64,000 nucleotides of DNA from Flavobacterium sp. ALJ2 (GCF_015594725.1 NZ_JADNRC010000005.1:62001-126000); one strand, 5' to 3'. Numbered from the stretch's first letter, positions 32,686-41,305 are shown. A program made the numbers and translations. The notes: generated by a model from the letters alone, not told the origin.

Positions 32686-34347
32686 TTACAATAATTCTTT
32701 AAAAAACTGAAGCAATATTTTGTCATTTTCAAATGTTGGCGTGAAAATTTCCAGAATTGTTGGCACTCCCTTTGCATTGTATAATGATTTTAATCCCAAT
32801 TGTAATGCGTTTTCATCATCAGCCTTTATATAATTCATTTTGAACATTCCTGCTATATGTTCGGCCGTTAAATGATGCGATGTTTCAAAGAAGGTATTAA
32901 ATACAGGTTGCTCCTGATGCCCTGGCAAAATACGGAAGATTCCTCCTCCTCCATTGTTTACGATTATGATTTTAAAATCTTTCGGAATATAACTGTTCCA
33001 TAAAGCATTACTATCATACAAGAAACTAATGTCTCCTGTAATAAAAACTGCTGGCTTAGGATTACCTACTGCAGCTCCTATAGCTGTTGATGTGCTACCA
33101 TCGATACCACTCGTGCCACGATTACAGAAGACATCTATTGAAGTATCTATATCGATTAATTGTGCATATCGAATAGCGGAACTATTACTTATTTGCAACT
33201 GACTATTTTTAGGCAATGATTCAATTACTTTTTCAAAGACTTTAAAATCTGAAAACGGAATTTTACCTAAATATTCTTGTGCTCTTACTTTTCTTAAATC
33301 ATTTATTTTTTCAATTTTTGAAAAGTAATCACTTTTTATAGATTGTGTTTGAGGCAAAAATGCTTCAAAGAAATCGTTTGGATTTGTTTTTATATGATAT
33401 GGTGAAGCCCCAAATGTATCATACGCTCTTAACGTATCTATATGCCAATGTTGCTTTGGTTTGTACTTTCGTAAAAATGCTTTGATGCGTTTAGAAACTA
33501 TCATTCCTCCAAAAGTGACTAAGATTTCTGGTTGAAAATCTTCAAAATCAGTTGGCGTAAACGGCGTAATTAAGGTATCGATACTGTTTACAAAACTCGG
33601 ATGATGTAAATTAGATGTTGTTTCTGTTAAAACTACTACTGATTCATCATTGGCTAATCTTTCAATTATTTTCTGACTAATGGCATTGGGCTCATTTACC
33701 CCCACAAGTACCATCTTACGAACCGATTTATTCCAATCAGCAATCCTATTAGCTAAATCTGCTATTATTTCTGATTGGTTTTCTTTTACATAAGTGCTTA
33801 TTATTGGTCTTACAACAAGTTCTGAAACTGTTTCATATAAAGGCTCTTCGAATGGAGCATTAATATGTACTGGTCCTTTTTGTATTCTGGCAGTATCTAT
33901 TGCTTCATTTATTTTCTTGTCATTCGCTATCGAAACATCTTCATGTAAATTAGCATTGTACAAGGAATGGTTTATATATACATTTTCCTGACGAATAGTT
34001 TGTCCATCACCAATGTCTATTTTACTTTGTGGACGATCGGCTGAAATTACAATTAATGGAATTTGACTATAAAATGCTTCTGCAAAAGCGGGATAATAAT
34101 TTAGCAATGCTGAACCCGAAGTACAAACTAAGGCTGTTGGTTGATGGGTTTGCTGAGCGATTCCTAATGCGAAAAATGCTGCACATCTTTCATCTGCAAT
34201 ACTGTAGCACTGAAATGCTGGATTACTAACAAATCCTATGGTTAAAGGGGCATTTCGTGATCCTGGAGATATAATTATATTGGTGATTCCTTTTTCTAAA
34301 CAAATCTGAATGATACTCTGTGCAAGTGGTATTTTGGGGTAAATCAT
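32686..34347 (-). CDS. menD: 2-Succinyl-5-enolpyruvyl-6-hydroxy-3-cyclohexene-1-carboxylate synthase
   Basis: MenD is a thiamine-diphosphate enzyme that adds 2-oxoglutarate to isochorismate, the first committed menaquinone step. The product of about 553 residues has ISPGSRNAPL (TPP-side activating Glu region), STSGSALLNYYPA-like CTSGSALLNYYPAF, RGTSGIDGSTSTAIG and the TPP/Mg motif GDISFLYDSNAL...NNGGGGIF. The ATG at 34347 (MIYPKIPLAQ) is chosen over a GTG seven codons upstream because that GTG overlaps the -7 box. menF, which often precedes menD, is not found next to it. Confidence 0.93.
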   Translation of the reverse strand: MIYPKIPLAQSIIQICLEKGITNIIISPGSRNAPLTIGFVSNPAFQCYSIADERCAAFFALGIAQQTHQPTALVCTSGSALLNYYPAFAEAFYSQIPLIVISADRPQSKIDIGDGQTIRQENVYINHSLYNANLHEDVSIANDKKINEAIDTARIQKGPVHINAPFEEPLYETVSELVVRPIISTYVKENQSEIIADLANRIADWNKSVRKMVLVGVNEPNAISQKIIERLANDESVVVLTETTSNLHHPSFVNSIDTLITPFTPTDFEDFQPEILVTFGGMIVSKRIKAFLRKYKPKQHWHIDTLRAYDTFGASPYHIKTNPNDFFEAFLPQTQSIKSDYFSKIEKINDLRKVRAQEYLGKIPFSDFKVFEKVIESLPKNSQLQISNSSAIRYAQLIDIDTSIDVFCNRGTSGIDGSTSTAIGAAVGNPKPAVFITGDISFLYDSNALWNSYIPKDFKIIIVNNGGGGIFRILPGHQEQPVFNTFFETSHHLTAEHIAGMFKMNYIKADDENALQLGLKSLYNAKGVPTILEIFTPTFENDKILLQFFKELL

Positions 34348-34367
34348 TTTTTCGAAATTATGAAACA

Positions 34368-34375
34368 CAAAGTTA
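34368..34375 (-). promoter_or_regulatory. -7 box (TAACTTTG) of menD
   Basis: TAACTTTG on the minus strand lies 20 bp before the menD ATG at 34347 and excludes the longer GTG start. Confidence 0.55.
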
Positions 34376-34441
34376 ATAAGTTCAGATATGATTTAGGGTA
34401 TAAATAACAATATATTACCATCTAATTATAGAAAAAGGAAA

Positions 34442-34449
34442 TATATTTG
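34442..34449 (+). promoter_or_regulatory. -7 box (TATATTTG) of the thioredoxin-fold gene
   Basis: TATATTTG lies 32 bp before the ATG at 34482. Confidence 0.5.
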
Positions 34450-34481
34450 TAAAAATTATCTTTAATAAAAACTGAAGGATT

Positions 34482-35651
34482 ATGCGTTTAATTTATTTAT
34501 CGTTGCTTATACTTTTTATTCATGTAGGAAATGCTCAAAATCAATTTACTCATGATGACATTTCATACAAAGATGCTTTAGTAAAGGCAAAACAAGAAAG
34601 TAAACCTGTCTTTATCATGCTTTACGCTAATTGGTGCCCACATTGTAATGCTATGAAAAATGGCGCTTTTAAAGATGCTACAGTAATTTCTTTTTTAAAA
34701 GACAATTATATTTGTGTTTGGAAAGATATTGATAAAGAAGAGGGGCTTGCCCTAAAAACTAAGTTCGATACCAAATCCTTACCTAGTTTTTTAATTATTG
34801 ACTCTAATGAAACTGTTTTATATAATTTGAAAGGTGAAATCAAAACTGCTGAATTTTTAAACGAAATCAAAAATGCTTTAAATTCTAAAATGCAATTGCC
34901 TTATTTGGAGTCCGTATTTATGGCTGACCAAAGCAATCCTAATAAATGTTTGGCATACTTAACAACATTGAGAAAAGGTCGTGAAAGAGTTGATTTATCC
35001 AAAGCTACTCATACTTATCTTGCTACTCAATCAGATGCTCAATTACTTACTGAAATGAACTGGCGCATTATTGCCAATGGTGTAAGTGATATCAAATCAC
35101 ATGAATTTCAATATGTATTGCAACATCAAAAAGAATTTGGAAATGTTGCTTCTCCTAATCGTGTAGAGAGAAAGATAATTAATATTGTAACCGAATTACT
35201 TCGCCCGTATACCGAAAGTTTAGATACAATTAATTACTATAAACAAAGGGAAATTGCTAAAACAATTCAGATTCAAAAAACAGATTCTCTTATTTTTTCT
35301 TATGATTTAACAATTGCCGAAAGAAGTACCAATTGGAAGTATTATAACAAAACTGCTTTAGATGGAACTCAAAAATATGTATGGAATACTCCTAGTATCT
35401 TAAAAGAAATTGGACAAGTTTACCTGAAAAATATTACTGATATTGAAGATCTTAAAAAATCTATCGAATGGGTACAACGTTCTTTAGAACTAAATGATGC
35501 TTACGATGGTAACTTATTACTAGCACGTCTTTATATTAAAATTAAAGATAAGAAATCAGCTTTAGCCTATGCTAAAAAAGCAAAAGCTATTTGTAAAGAA
35601 ATGGATTGGGACTCGAAAGATGCCGATGCTTTACTAGCTGAACTTAAATAA
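34482..35651 (+). CDS. Exported thioredoxin-fold protein with helical C-terminal region
   Basis: The 389-residue protein has a signal peptide (MRLIYLSLLILFIHVGNAQ) and an N-terminal thioredoxin fold with the active-site motif ANWCPHC (C52, C55) and the cis-Pro segment KSLPSFLIID. The remaining about 250 residues are helical and TPR-like toward the end (LELNDAYDGNLLLARLYIKIKDKKSALAYAKKAKAI). It is probably a periplasmic oxidoreductase or thiol-disulfide partner. The GNAT gene follows at 23 bp. Confidence 0.85.
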   Translation: MRLIYLSLLILFIHVGNAQNQFTHDDISYKDALVKAKQESKPVFIMLYANWCPHCNAMKNGAFKDATVISFLKDNYICVWKDIDKEEGLALKTKFDTKSLPSFLIIDSNETVLYNLKGEIKTAEFLNEIKNALNSKMQLPYLESVFMADQSNPNKCLAYLTTLRKGRERVDLSKATHTYLATQSDAQLLTEMNWRIIANGVSDIKSHEFQYVLQHQKEFGNVASPNRVERKIINIVTELLRPYTESLDTINYYKQREIAKTIQIQKTDSLIFSYDLTIAERSTNWKYYNKTALDGTQKYVWNTPSILKEIGQVYLKNITDIEDLKKSIEWVQRSLELNDAYDGNLLLARLYIKIKDKKSALAYAKKAKAICKEMDWDSKDADALLAELK

Positions 35652-35674
35652 AACTATAAATAATACCGCTCAAT

Positions 35675-36172
35675 ATGTCTGTTACAATTCGATCAGCAAC
35701 GCATCAGGACTTAGGTAAAATCCTTGCTATTGTTAACTATTCTATTCTACATACTACTGCCAATTACAGCTATGAAACTCAGACAATCGAAGTTCAGCAA
35801 AAATGGTTTGAAGATAAAAAAGCTAAAAACCTACCAGTTATTGTAGCTGAGCTAGATGGTAATGTTATTGGCTTTGGTAGTTATGGTCCGTTTAGAGAAA
35901 AAATTGGATATCAATACACTGTCGAGCATTCTGTATATGTAAGTGAGAATATAATTGGTAAAGGTATTGGTTCTAAATTATTGGTTGAATTAATTCGCTT
36001 GGCAAAAGAACAAGAATATCACGTAATGATTGGCGCAATTGATGCCGATAATGCAGGTAGCATTGCTTTTCATGAAAAATTTGGTTTTGTAGCAACTGGA
36101 ACAATTCGTGAAGTTGGGTATAAATTTGACCATTGGCTTGATTTGGTTTTCATGCAATTGATTCTTAAATAA
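35675..36172 (+). CDS. GNAT family N-acetyltransferase (phosphinothricin acetyltransferase-like)
   Basis: The 165-residue protein is a GNAT acetyltransferase of the PAT/Bar type. The acetyl-CoA loop is IIGKGIGSKLL (about 95-105), with the typical opening TIRSATHQDLGKILAIVNYSI, FGSYGPFREKIGYQYTVEHSVYV, and the end HEKFGFVATGTIREVGYKFDHWLDLVFMQ. Such enzymes acetylate amino groups, for example of methionine sulfoximine or phosphinothricin; the natural substrate is not known. It follows the thioredoxin-fold gene by 23 bp. Confidence 0.88.
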   Translation: MSVTIRSATHQDLGKILAIVNYSILHTTANYSYETQTIEVQQKWFEDKKAKNLPVIVAELDGNVIGFGSYGPFREKIGYQYTVEHSVYVSENIIGKGIGSKLLVELIRLAKEQEYHVMIGAIDADNAGSIAFHEKFGFVATGTIREVGYKFDHWLDLVFMQLILK

Positions 36173-36506
36173 GAATCCTTTTTTAACAATATAGTATCTA
36201 ATTAATATAGCTTCTGAATAAATATGATGTGCCATTTGGAAATTATTTATTAATTCTTCTCGTGATGCAGAAATATCCAATAAAATAATATCCCTAATGT
36301 TTTTAAACTTATACAATACCTCTTTATTAAAACTACAAACGACACTCCTTTTCTTTGTAATTTAATAAAGTCAAATCTTCTCTTGAATAAACAATAAAAA
36401 AAATAATATGCAAATACAAATTTTGCTGTAGAAGGTCATTTTCATAAAAATAAAAAAGCGATTTTCAAGGTATGAAAATCGCTTTTTTATTTCGTCTTTT
36501 AATTAT
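36173..36506. other. 334-bp convergent intergenic region; no gene, one terminator
   Basis: The left part on the minus strand has a short open stretch overlapping the GNAT 3' end (beginning MYKFKNIRDIILLDIS at 36316), which lacks a recognisable family and runs into the GNAT gene, so it is not called. The right end holds the terminator at 36450-36490. Confidence 0.6.
36450..36490 (-). terminator. Terminator of the glutathione-peroxidase-like gene
   Basis: AAAAAAGCGATTTTCA and TGAAAATCGCTTTTTT form a 16-bp stem with a short loop and flanking A/T runs; it may be bidirectional. Confidence 0.9.
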
Positions 36507-37088
36507 TTAGCTTTTAATCCATTTTATTATTTCAGGATCTGTTGGTAACGTTTTAGGATGAATTACTTTTACCAATTCTCCTTTTTCATTAATTAGATAT
36601 TTCTGGAAGTTCCACTCTACTTCTGAGTCTTGCAATCCGTTTTTAGATTTTTGAGTTAAAAATTGATATACTTCGTTCATATCATCTCCTTTTACCGATA
36701 TTTTGTCCATCATAGGAAAAGTTACTCCATAGTTTTGTTGACAAAAAGCACCGATCTCTTCATTTGTGCCTGGCTCTTGCGATGCAAAGTTATTTGCTGG
36801 AAACCCAACAATTACAAAGCCTTTATCTTTATATTCTTTGTAAATTGCTTCTAAATCTTTGTATTGTGGTGTTAATCCACATTTTGAAGCTGTATTTACT
36901 ATCATTATTTTTTTTCCTTTTAAAGAAGCAAAATCAAATGGATTCCCTGATAAATCTTCTACTTTAAACTGATAAATAGTTTGTTTTTCCATAGCCTTTT
37001 CACTTTTGTTATTTTTCTTTGTTTGCGCTTGATTCTGACAGCTGAACAAAATCATAGCTCCACAGAATAAAAACAATATTTTTTTCAT
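36507..37088 (-). CDS. Glutathione-peroxidase-family lipoprotein
   Basis: The protein of about 193 residues is a thioredoxin-fold peroxidase of the GPx family, with the peroxidatic Cys C70 in NTASKCGLTPQY, FPANNFASQEPGTNEEI, and WNFQKYLINEKGE. The N-terminus MKKILFLFCGAMILFSC is a lipoprotein signal with the lipidated Cys at 17, placing it at the membrane. The ATG at 37088 is preferred over one 16 codons upstream, which would put the lipobox too deep. Bacterial members usually use thioredoxin, not glutathione, as reductant. Confidence 0.9.
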   Translation of the reverse strand: MKKILFLFCGAMILFSCQNQAQTKKNNKSEKAMEKQTIYQFKVEDLSGNPFDFASLKGKKIMIVNTASKCGLTPQYKDLEAIYKEYKDKGFVIVGFPANNFASQEPGTNEEIGAFCQQNYGVTFPMMDKISVKGDDMNEVYQFLTQKSKNGLQDSEVEWNFQKYLINEKGELVKVIHPKTLPTDPEIIKWIKS

Positions 37089-37669
37089 AATTATTTTTTT
37101 TATAAAATTAATCAAAATTGATTTACATAATTTCATTCTTCACTTTATTTTATGATTGAACAATTGTTAATTAATCAAAGAAGCCTAATGCTTCTAAACA
37201 TTAGGCTTCTTCAACAAACAAATTAAATTATTCCGATTAAATTATTTCTCTAAAAAAGGCGTGTAATCTTATATATTTAGATTAAAATTGTAAAAAAGGA
37301 AAAGGTTTCCAAATTCGTTCCATCATCTTTTTCCTCTAGAAACGGGCTAAATATTATCCCCCATATTTACCTCAACTATTCTAAAATCGCATTAGAATGG
37401 AAACCTATTCCCATATTTAATCAATTATTCTAGTCAAAATATTTCCCCATTCAGACTATCATAATTTACATATACGAGATTAGTTTATGCTTGGTTTCAA
37501 AAAAGTTAAAAAAGTTAATATTTTATTTTTTATCTATTTTTAAAAGTATTATAGTTACAAATAAATTATATATCTTTTAAAATTTTAAATTATATTTATA
37601 CCAGCATTAGCAATATTCATAATTTTAAAACTATAATATATAAGTTTATTCACCCTAAATCTACAAAAT
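37089..37669. other. 581-bp intergenic region upstream of the ECF sigma gene; hairpins but no gene
   Basis: It holds a hairpin AGAAGCCTAATG / CATTAGGCTTCT (about 37179-37211) with no following T run, and a longer-range inverted pair AGGTTTCCA (37303-37311) / TGGAAACCT (37398-37406). A repetitive pyrimidine-rich stretch with TTCCCCAT-like words lies between 37350 and 37450. No clear TAnnTTTG box precedes the sigma gene, which fits transcription by an alternative sigma factor. Confidence 0.5.
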
Positions 37670-38200
37670 ATGAGTCAAGACGAATTATTGGTATTAATTT
37701 ATAAGAAAGACGAAAAGGCTTTTACATATTTATATGATATGTATTCCAAAAGTTTATTTGCTGTTATCAATGTTCTTATAAAAAACAGAGAAGAAGCTGA
37801 AGATGTACTTCAGGAAGTATTTGTTAAAATTTGGAAAAATATCGATTCCTACCACGAAAACAAAGGTCGATTTTACACTTGGATCCTTAATATTGCTCGA
37901 AATACGTCTATTGACAAACTTCGTTCTAAAAACTTTAATAATAGTCAAAAAAACCTTTCTTCTGATAATTTCGTACATCTATTAGACGACAGTAATAAAC
38001 TTGTCAACAAAATTGATACTATTGGAATTCAAGAGTTTGTAAAAAAACTAAAACCAAAATGTATTGCTATAATCGATTTATTATTCTTTAAAGGATATAC
38101 CCAACAAGAAGCTTCTGAAGAGTTGGCGATACCATTAGGAACTATAAAAACACAGAACAGAAATTGTATTAATGACTTACGAATTTATTTGAAATTATAA
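37670..38200 (+). CDS. ECF-type RNA polymerase sigma factor
   Basis: The 176-residue protein has sigma region 2 (FTYLYDMYSKSLFAVINVLIKNREEAEDVLQEVFVKIWKNIDSYHENKGRFYTWILNIARNTSIDKLR) in overlapping blocks, and region 4 (GIQEFVKKLKPKCIAIIDLLFFKGYTQQEASEELAIPLGTIKTQNRN). It follows the SigK/RpoE-like group. Its TAA overlaps the ATG of the next gene by one base (TAATG), so translation of the anti-sigma factor is coupled. It probably recognises its own promoter, as no housekeeping box is visible. Confidence 0.92.
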   Translation: MSQDELLVLIYKKDEKAFTYLYDMYSKSLFAVINVLIKNREEAEDVLQEVFVKIWKNIDSYHENKGRFYTWILNIARNTSIDKLRSKNFNNSQKNLSSDNFVHLLDDSNKLVNKIDTIGIQEFVKKLKPKCIAIIDLLFFKGYTQQEASEELAIPLGTIKTQNRNCINDLRIYLKL

Positions 38201-38988
38201 TGGAAACAAAAGAATATATAGAATCAGGTATTTTAGAGCTTTATGTTTATGGATTACTTAGCGAATCTGAGAGCATGGAAGTCGCTGCAATGGCCAAGAA
38301 ACATGTAGAAATTAACGATGAAATTATAGCCATCGAAAAAGCAATTGTAGCACTTTCTTCTAGTTTCTCTCCTTTTCATTCGGTAGCTAATTTTGAAAAA
38401 ATAAAAGCTAAACTAGAACTCAAACATGGTAAAGTTGTCGATATGAAACCTACAGCTAACTGGTCTCAATATGTAGGCTGGGCTGCTGCTGTACTTTTCT
38501 TATTAGGGTTTGCTTACCAATATGTACAACTTACTCAAACTAAACAAGCAATAGCAATTGTAGGGAGCGAAAAAGACAAATTAAAAAATGATTATGCGCT
38601 TTTAGACCAAGAAAACAAAGTTACTGCGCAAAGTTTAGCCATTGTAAGAGATATAAAAAACACAGGGGTTACTTTAGGCGGACAAGCAGTTGCACCTCAG
38701 TCATTTGCCAAAGCATATTGGAATAAAGACACCAAAGTAACCTATATTGATGCTGCTGGTTTACCAAAACCTCCAAAGGGAAAAGTATATCAGGTTTGGG
38801 CACTTAAGCTAAGTCCAGTACTTACTCCTACAAGCATTGGTTTATTAAGTGATTTTGAATCTAATAGCCAAAAATTATTCAAAGTAGAAGATACTGGGTA
38901 TGCCGAAGCTTTTGGAATTACTCTAGAACCTGAAGGTGGAAGCCCAAGTCCTACAATGAATCAATTATATACTTTAGGAAAAGTTTAA
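38200..38988 (+). CDS. RskA-type anti-sigma factor
   Basis: The 262-residue protein has an N-terminal cytoplasmic helical domain (ILELYVYGLLSESESMEVAAMAKKH, about 11-35) that would bind the sigma factor, one membrane segment (about 91-107), a short coiled coil (EKDKLKNDYALLDQEN) and a periplasmic RskA-like domain ending YQVWALKLSPVLTPTSIG and AFGITLEPEGGSPSPTMNQLYTLGKV. The last segment is the typical anti-sigma-K C-terminal motif. It is coupled to the sigma gene by overlap. The signal sensed is unknown. Confidence 0.9.
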   Translation: METKEYIESGILELYVYGLLSESESMEVAAMAKKHVEINDEIIAIEKAIVALSSSFSPFHSVANFEKIKAKLELKHGKVVDMKPTANWSQYVGWAAAVLFLLGFAYQYVQLTQTKQAIAIVGSEKDKLKNDYALLDQENKVTAQSLAIVRDIKNTGVTLGGQAVAPQSFAKAYWNKDTKVTYIDAAGLPKPPKGKVYQVWALKLSPVLTPTSIGLLSDFESNSQKLFKVEDTGYAEAFGITLEPEGGSPSPTMNQLYTLGKV

Positions 38989-39010
38989 AATTCAATTTAT
39001 TACAAAATTT

Positions 39011-39047
39011 AAAACGCATATTAAAACAACTTAATATGCGTTTTTTT
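39011..39047 (+). terminator. Terminator after the sigma/anti-sigma pair
   Basis: AAAACGCATATTAA and TTAATATGCGTTTT form a 14-bp stem with a short loop and a run of T residues. Confidence 0.9.
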
Positions 39048-39084
39048 ATTTTTAGAAACTAAACTAACCAATAAAAACCAATTT

Positions 39085-39471
39085 ATGAACAATACATTAA
39101 TCTTAAGAGTTGCCGTTGCCATTATTCTACTTACACACAGTGTTCTTGGGATATTTGACAATGGTATTAATGATTTTGGAAACCTCTATTTAAACCAAAT
39201 AGGGTTTGCTCCTTTTGGCATATTCCTCGCTTGGTCGATAAAGCTATCACATATTGTTGCTACTATTCTTTTGCTTATCAATAAATACATCAACTTTGCG
39301 GCGATTATTACTATTTTAGTGCTTATTATGGGAATTATTTTAGTTCATTTTAAAGAAGGTTGGTTTGTTGTAGGCGGTGGCAGAAACGGGATGGAATATA
39401 ACTTTTTATTGATTTGTGTTTTATTGGCAATTATGTTCCCCAATGGGTTCTTTAAAGGCTCTGAAAAATAA
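39085..39471 (+). CDS. DoxX-like small membrane protein
   Basis: The 128-residue protein has four membrane segments (about 4-22, 45-62, 66-87, 105-121) and the DoxX-like pattern of short loops with a GI/LG-rich first helix. DoxX-type proteins are linked to quinone or thiosulfate metabolism and oxidative stress in some bacteria, but here the fold is all that can be stated. It is monocistronic: terminators lie on both sides. Confidence 0.75.
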   Translation: MNNTLILRVAVAIILLTHSVLGIFDNGINDFGNLYLNQIGFAPFGIFLAWSIKLSHIVATILLLINKYINFAAIITILVLIMGIILVHFKEGWFVVGGGRNGMEYNFLLICVLLAIMFPNGFFKGSEK

Positions 39472-39591
39472 AGTTTTTTAAGGAACTAAGCTGCAAAGGT
39501 TGACTAGTTTGTATATAAATATGAGTATGCTTCGTGAATTTTGCGTTATTTGCAGTTCGTTTTATTACCCTAGCATAGAAAGGGTCTCATT

Positions 39592-39634
39592 AAGTAGCTA
39601 GATATAGTTTATGAAGCTACTTAGTCTTTTTTTT
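39592..39634 (+). terminator. Terminator after the DoxX-like gene
   Basis: AAGTAGCT (39592-39599) and AGCTACTT (39614-39621) form an 8-bp stem with a 14-nt loop, followed by a run of eight T residues. Confidence 0.7.
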
Positions 39635-39803
39635 GCACCCGGATTAAACGGATTCGCTTAGGCAAAAACGCGGATAAAAACAGATTTCTTATTACATAAA
39701 CTAGTCAACCTTAGCAAATCAAAACCTTAGCACCTTAAAAAAAGCATGAAACATTTACATATTTTTTTTATAATTCTCTTTTTTTGTAAAAATCTATATC
39801 GTA

Positions 39804-39815
39804 ATATTGCAATAT
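39804..39815. promoter_or_regulatory. Likely ArsR operator (ATATTGCAATAT palindrome)
   Basis: A perfect 12-bp palindrome, ATATTGCAATAT, lies 11 bp before the arsR ATG, and a half-match TATATCG precedes it. ArsR/SmtB repressors bind imperfect inverted repeats near the start of their own operon, so this is the best operator candidate. Confidence 0.55.
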
Positions 39816-39826
39816 AAAAATATACA

Positions 39827-40159
39827 ATGGGAGCTACTAAAACAGATTTCTTTACCGACAATCAAAACGAACTGGCTATTCTGGCAAAGGCATTAGGACA
39901 TCCTGCAAGAATTGCTATTATAGAATACTTATTAAAAGTAAATGCATGCATTTGTGGCGATATCGTAAACGAATTACCTCTTTCTCAGCCTACCATTTCT
40001 CAGCATCTTAAAGAACTTAAAAATGCTAAACTAATAAAAGGAAATATAGAAGGAAATACCATTTGTTATTGCATTAATGAATCTGGCTTTGAAAAAATTA
40101 AAGTCTTTTTTCAACATGTTGAAACGCATTTGGAGAAAAGAAATAATGAATGTTGTTAA
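39827..40159 (+). CDS. arsR: ArsR/SmtB-family arsenic-responsive repressor
   Basis: The 110-residue winged-helix repressor has the recognition helix LSQPTISQHLKELKNAKLI (52-70). The metalloid site is probably ACICGD (C41, C43), in the helix position where ArsR has ELCVCDL. More Cys occur in TICYC (C80, C82) and the CC at the C-terminus (109-110), which could add a ligand. As(III) binding would release it from the operator at 39804. It heads the arsenic operon. Confidence 0.9.
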   Translation: MGATKTDFFTDNQNELAILAKALGHPARIAIIEYLLKVNACICGDIVNELPLSQPTISQHLKELKNAKLIKGNIEGNTICYCINESGFEKIKVFFQHVETHLEKRNNECC

Positions 40160-40178
40160 ATATTAAAAAATATAGATT

Positions 40179-40664
40179 ATGAAACTTTCAGAAATTAAAA
40201 AAATCTTACAAACTGTTGAAACAATTAATTTTCAACTGCCTGATGGAACTTTTGTTCCCGAGTATTTTCACGTTACCGAAATTGGTTTAATAACCAAGAA
40301 TTTTATAGACTGTGGTGGGACTGTGCGTAAGGAAACGGTAGTGAATTTTCAGCTTTGGGATGCTAATGATTACGAGCATAGATTAAAACCTCAAAAATTG
40401 GTTCATATCATCGAACTTTCGGAAAAAGTTTTATTCCCAATAGCTACTGGAATTGAAGATTTTGAAATTGAAGTTGAATATCAGGATACTACTATCGGTA
40501 AATACGATTTAGATTTTAACGGTAAAGATTTTGTTTTGCTAAATAAACAAACAGCTTGCCTTGCTATGGACAAATGCGGTATTCCAACGGAAAAACAAAA
40601 AGTGACTCTTTCGGGTATATCTAATGAATCGAATTCTTGTACTCCAGGCGGAAGCTGTTGTTAA
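40179..40664 (+). CDS. DUF6428 family protein with Cys-rich C-terminus
   Basis: The 161-residue protein is second in the arsenic operon and belongs to the DUF6428-type proteins found beside arsR in Bacteroidota. Most of it is a mixed fold (MKLSEIKKILQTVETINFQLPDGTFVPEYFHVTEIG). The C-terminus ends in NSCTPGGSCC, with three Cys in eight residues, suitable for binding As(III) or another soft metal. A role as metallochaperone or arsenic-binding helper is inference. The next coding start (40684) lies 19 bp after its stop codon. Confidence 0.85.
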   Translation: MKLSEIKKILQTVETINFQLPDGTFVPEYFHVTEIGLITKNFIDCGGTVRKETVVNFQLWDANDYEHRLKPQKLVHIIELSEKVLFPIATGIEDFEIEVEYQDTTIGKYDLDFNGKDFVLLNKQTACLAMDKCGIPTEKQKVTLSGISNESNSCTPGGSCC

Positions 40665-40683
40665 TTTTATAAATACTCTTAAC

Positions 40684-41304
40684 ATGAGCATCTTATTTCC
40701 CGAAATCGAAAATACAACTCGCTCTTTTGATTTTAAAACTATTACTGATGAACGCAAGAATCTTTTGCTGTCTTTAATTGTTTATATACAAGATAGAGTA
40801 AATAGTCTACAAGAAATTAGACTTAGTTTTATTTGTACACACAATTCAAGAAGAAGCCATCTGGCACAAGTTTGGGCGCAGACTGCTGCTGCACATTTTG
40901 GTATAAAAAATGTTTCTTGCTATTCGGGAGGAACTGAAGCAACTGCTTTATTTCCTGTAGTTGCTATAACGCTAAAAGAATCTGGTTTTAAAATCGAAAC
41001 TATTTCTGAAGGTCAAAATCCTGTTTATTCGATAAAATTTGCATCTAATGAACATCCTATTATTGGGTTTTCTAAAGCTTATGATGCTAGTTTTAATCCC
41101 GAGAATAAATTTGCAGCTATTATGACCTGTTCGAAAGCTGATAATGGTTGCCCTTTTATTACTGGTGCAGAAAAACGCATTCCGATTACTTACGATGATC
41201 CGAAAGCATTTGATAATACACCTCAACAATTCGAGAAATATCAAGAACGCAGTGTGCAAATTGCTACCGAAATGTTTTATGTTTTCTCACAAATAAACAA
41301 CTAA
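40684..41304 (+). CDS. Low-molecular-weight phosphatase-like arsenate reductase
   Basis: The protein of about 206 residues has the CX5R active-site loop of LMW protein tyrosine phosphatases and thioredoxin-coupled ArsC: C51-THNSR-R57 in [17 protein letters not shown]. Later Cys are available for disulfide relay: [11 protein letters not shown]. In this operon it probably reduces arsenate to arsenite for export. The longer frame starting at ATG 40624 overlaps the previous gene by 41 bp, so ATG 40684 is preferred. It precedes the Acr3 gene by one base. Confidence 0.85.
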   Translation: MSILFPEIENTTRSFDFKTITDERKNLLLSLIVYIQDRVNSLQEIRLSFICTHNSRRSHLAQVWAQTAAAHFGIKNVSCYSGGTEATALFPVVAITLKESGFKIETISEGQNPVYSIKFASNEHPIIGFSKAYDASFNPENKFAAIMTCSKADNGCPFITGAEKRIPITYDDPKAFDNTPQQFEKYQERSVQIATEMFYVFSQINN

Positions 41305-41305
41305 T

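Larger units (their letters stand above)
39472..39826. other. 355-bp intergenic region with terminator, long inverted pair and dispersed repeats
   Basis: A 15-bp perfect inverted pair, AAGGTTGACTAGTTT (39496-39510) and AAACTAGTCAACCTT (39698-39712), brackets the terminator at 39592-39634. To its right lies a repeat-like segment CGGATTAAACGGATTCGCTT (39640-39659) with GCAAAAACGCGGATAAAAAC, then CCTTAG units. No gene is seen. Confidence 0.6.

Noticed and set aside
35990..36316. 108-codon minus-strand frame overlapping the GNAT 3' end
   Set aside because: Its second half is antisense to the acetyltransferase and the first half has no recognisable family or promoter box.
36507..37136. Longer glutathione-peroxidase-like frame starting upstream at 37136
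   Set aside because: It puts 16 extra residues before a standard lipoprotein signal peptide.
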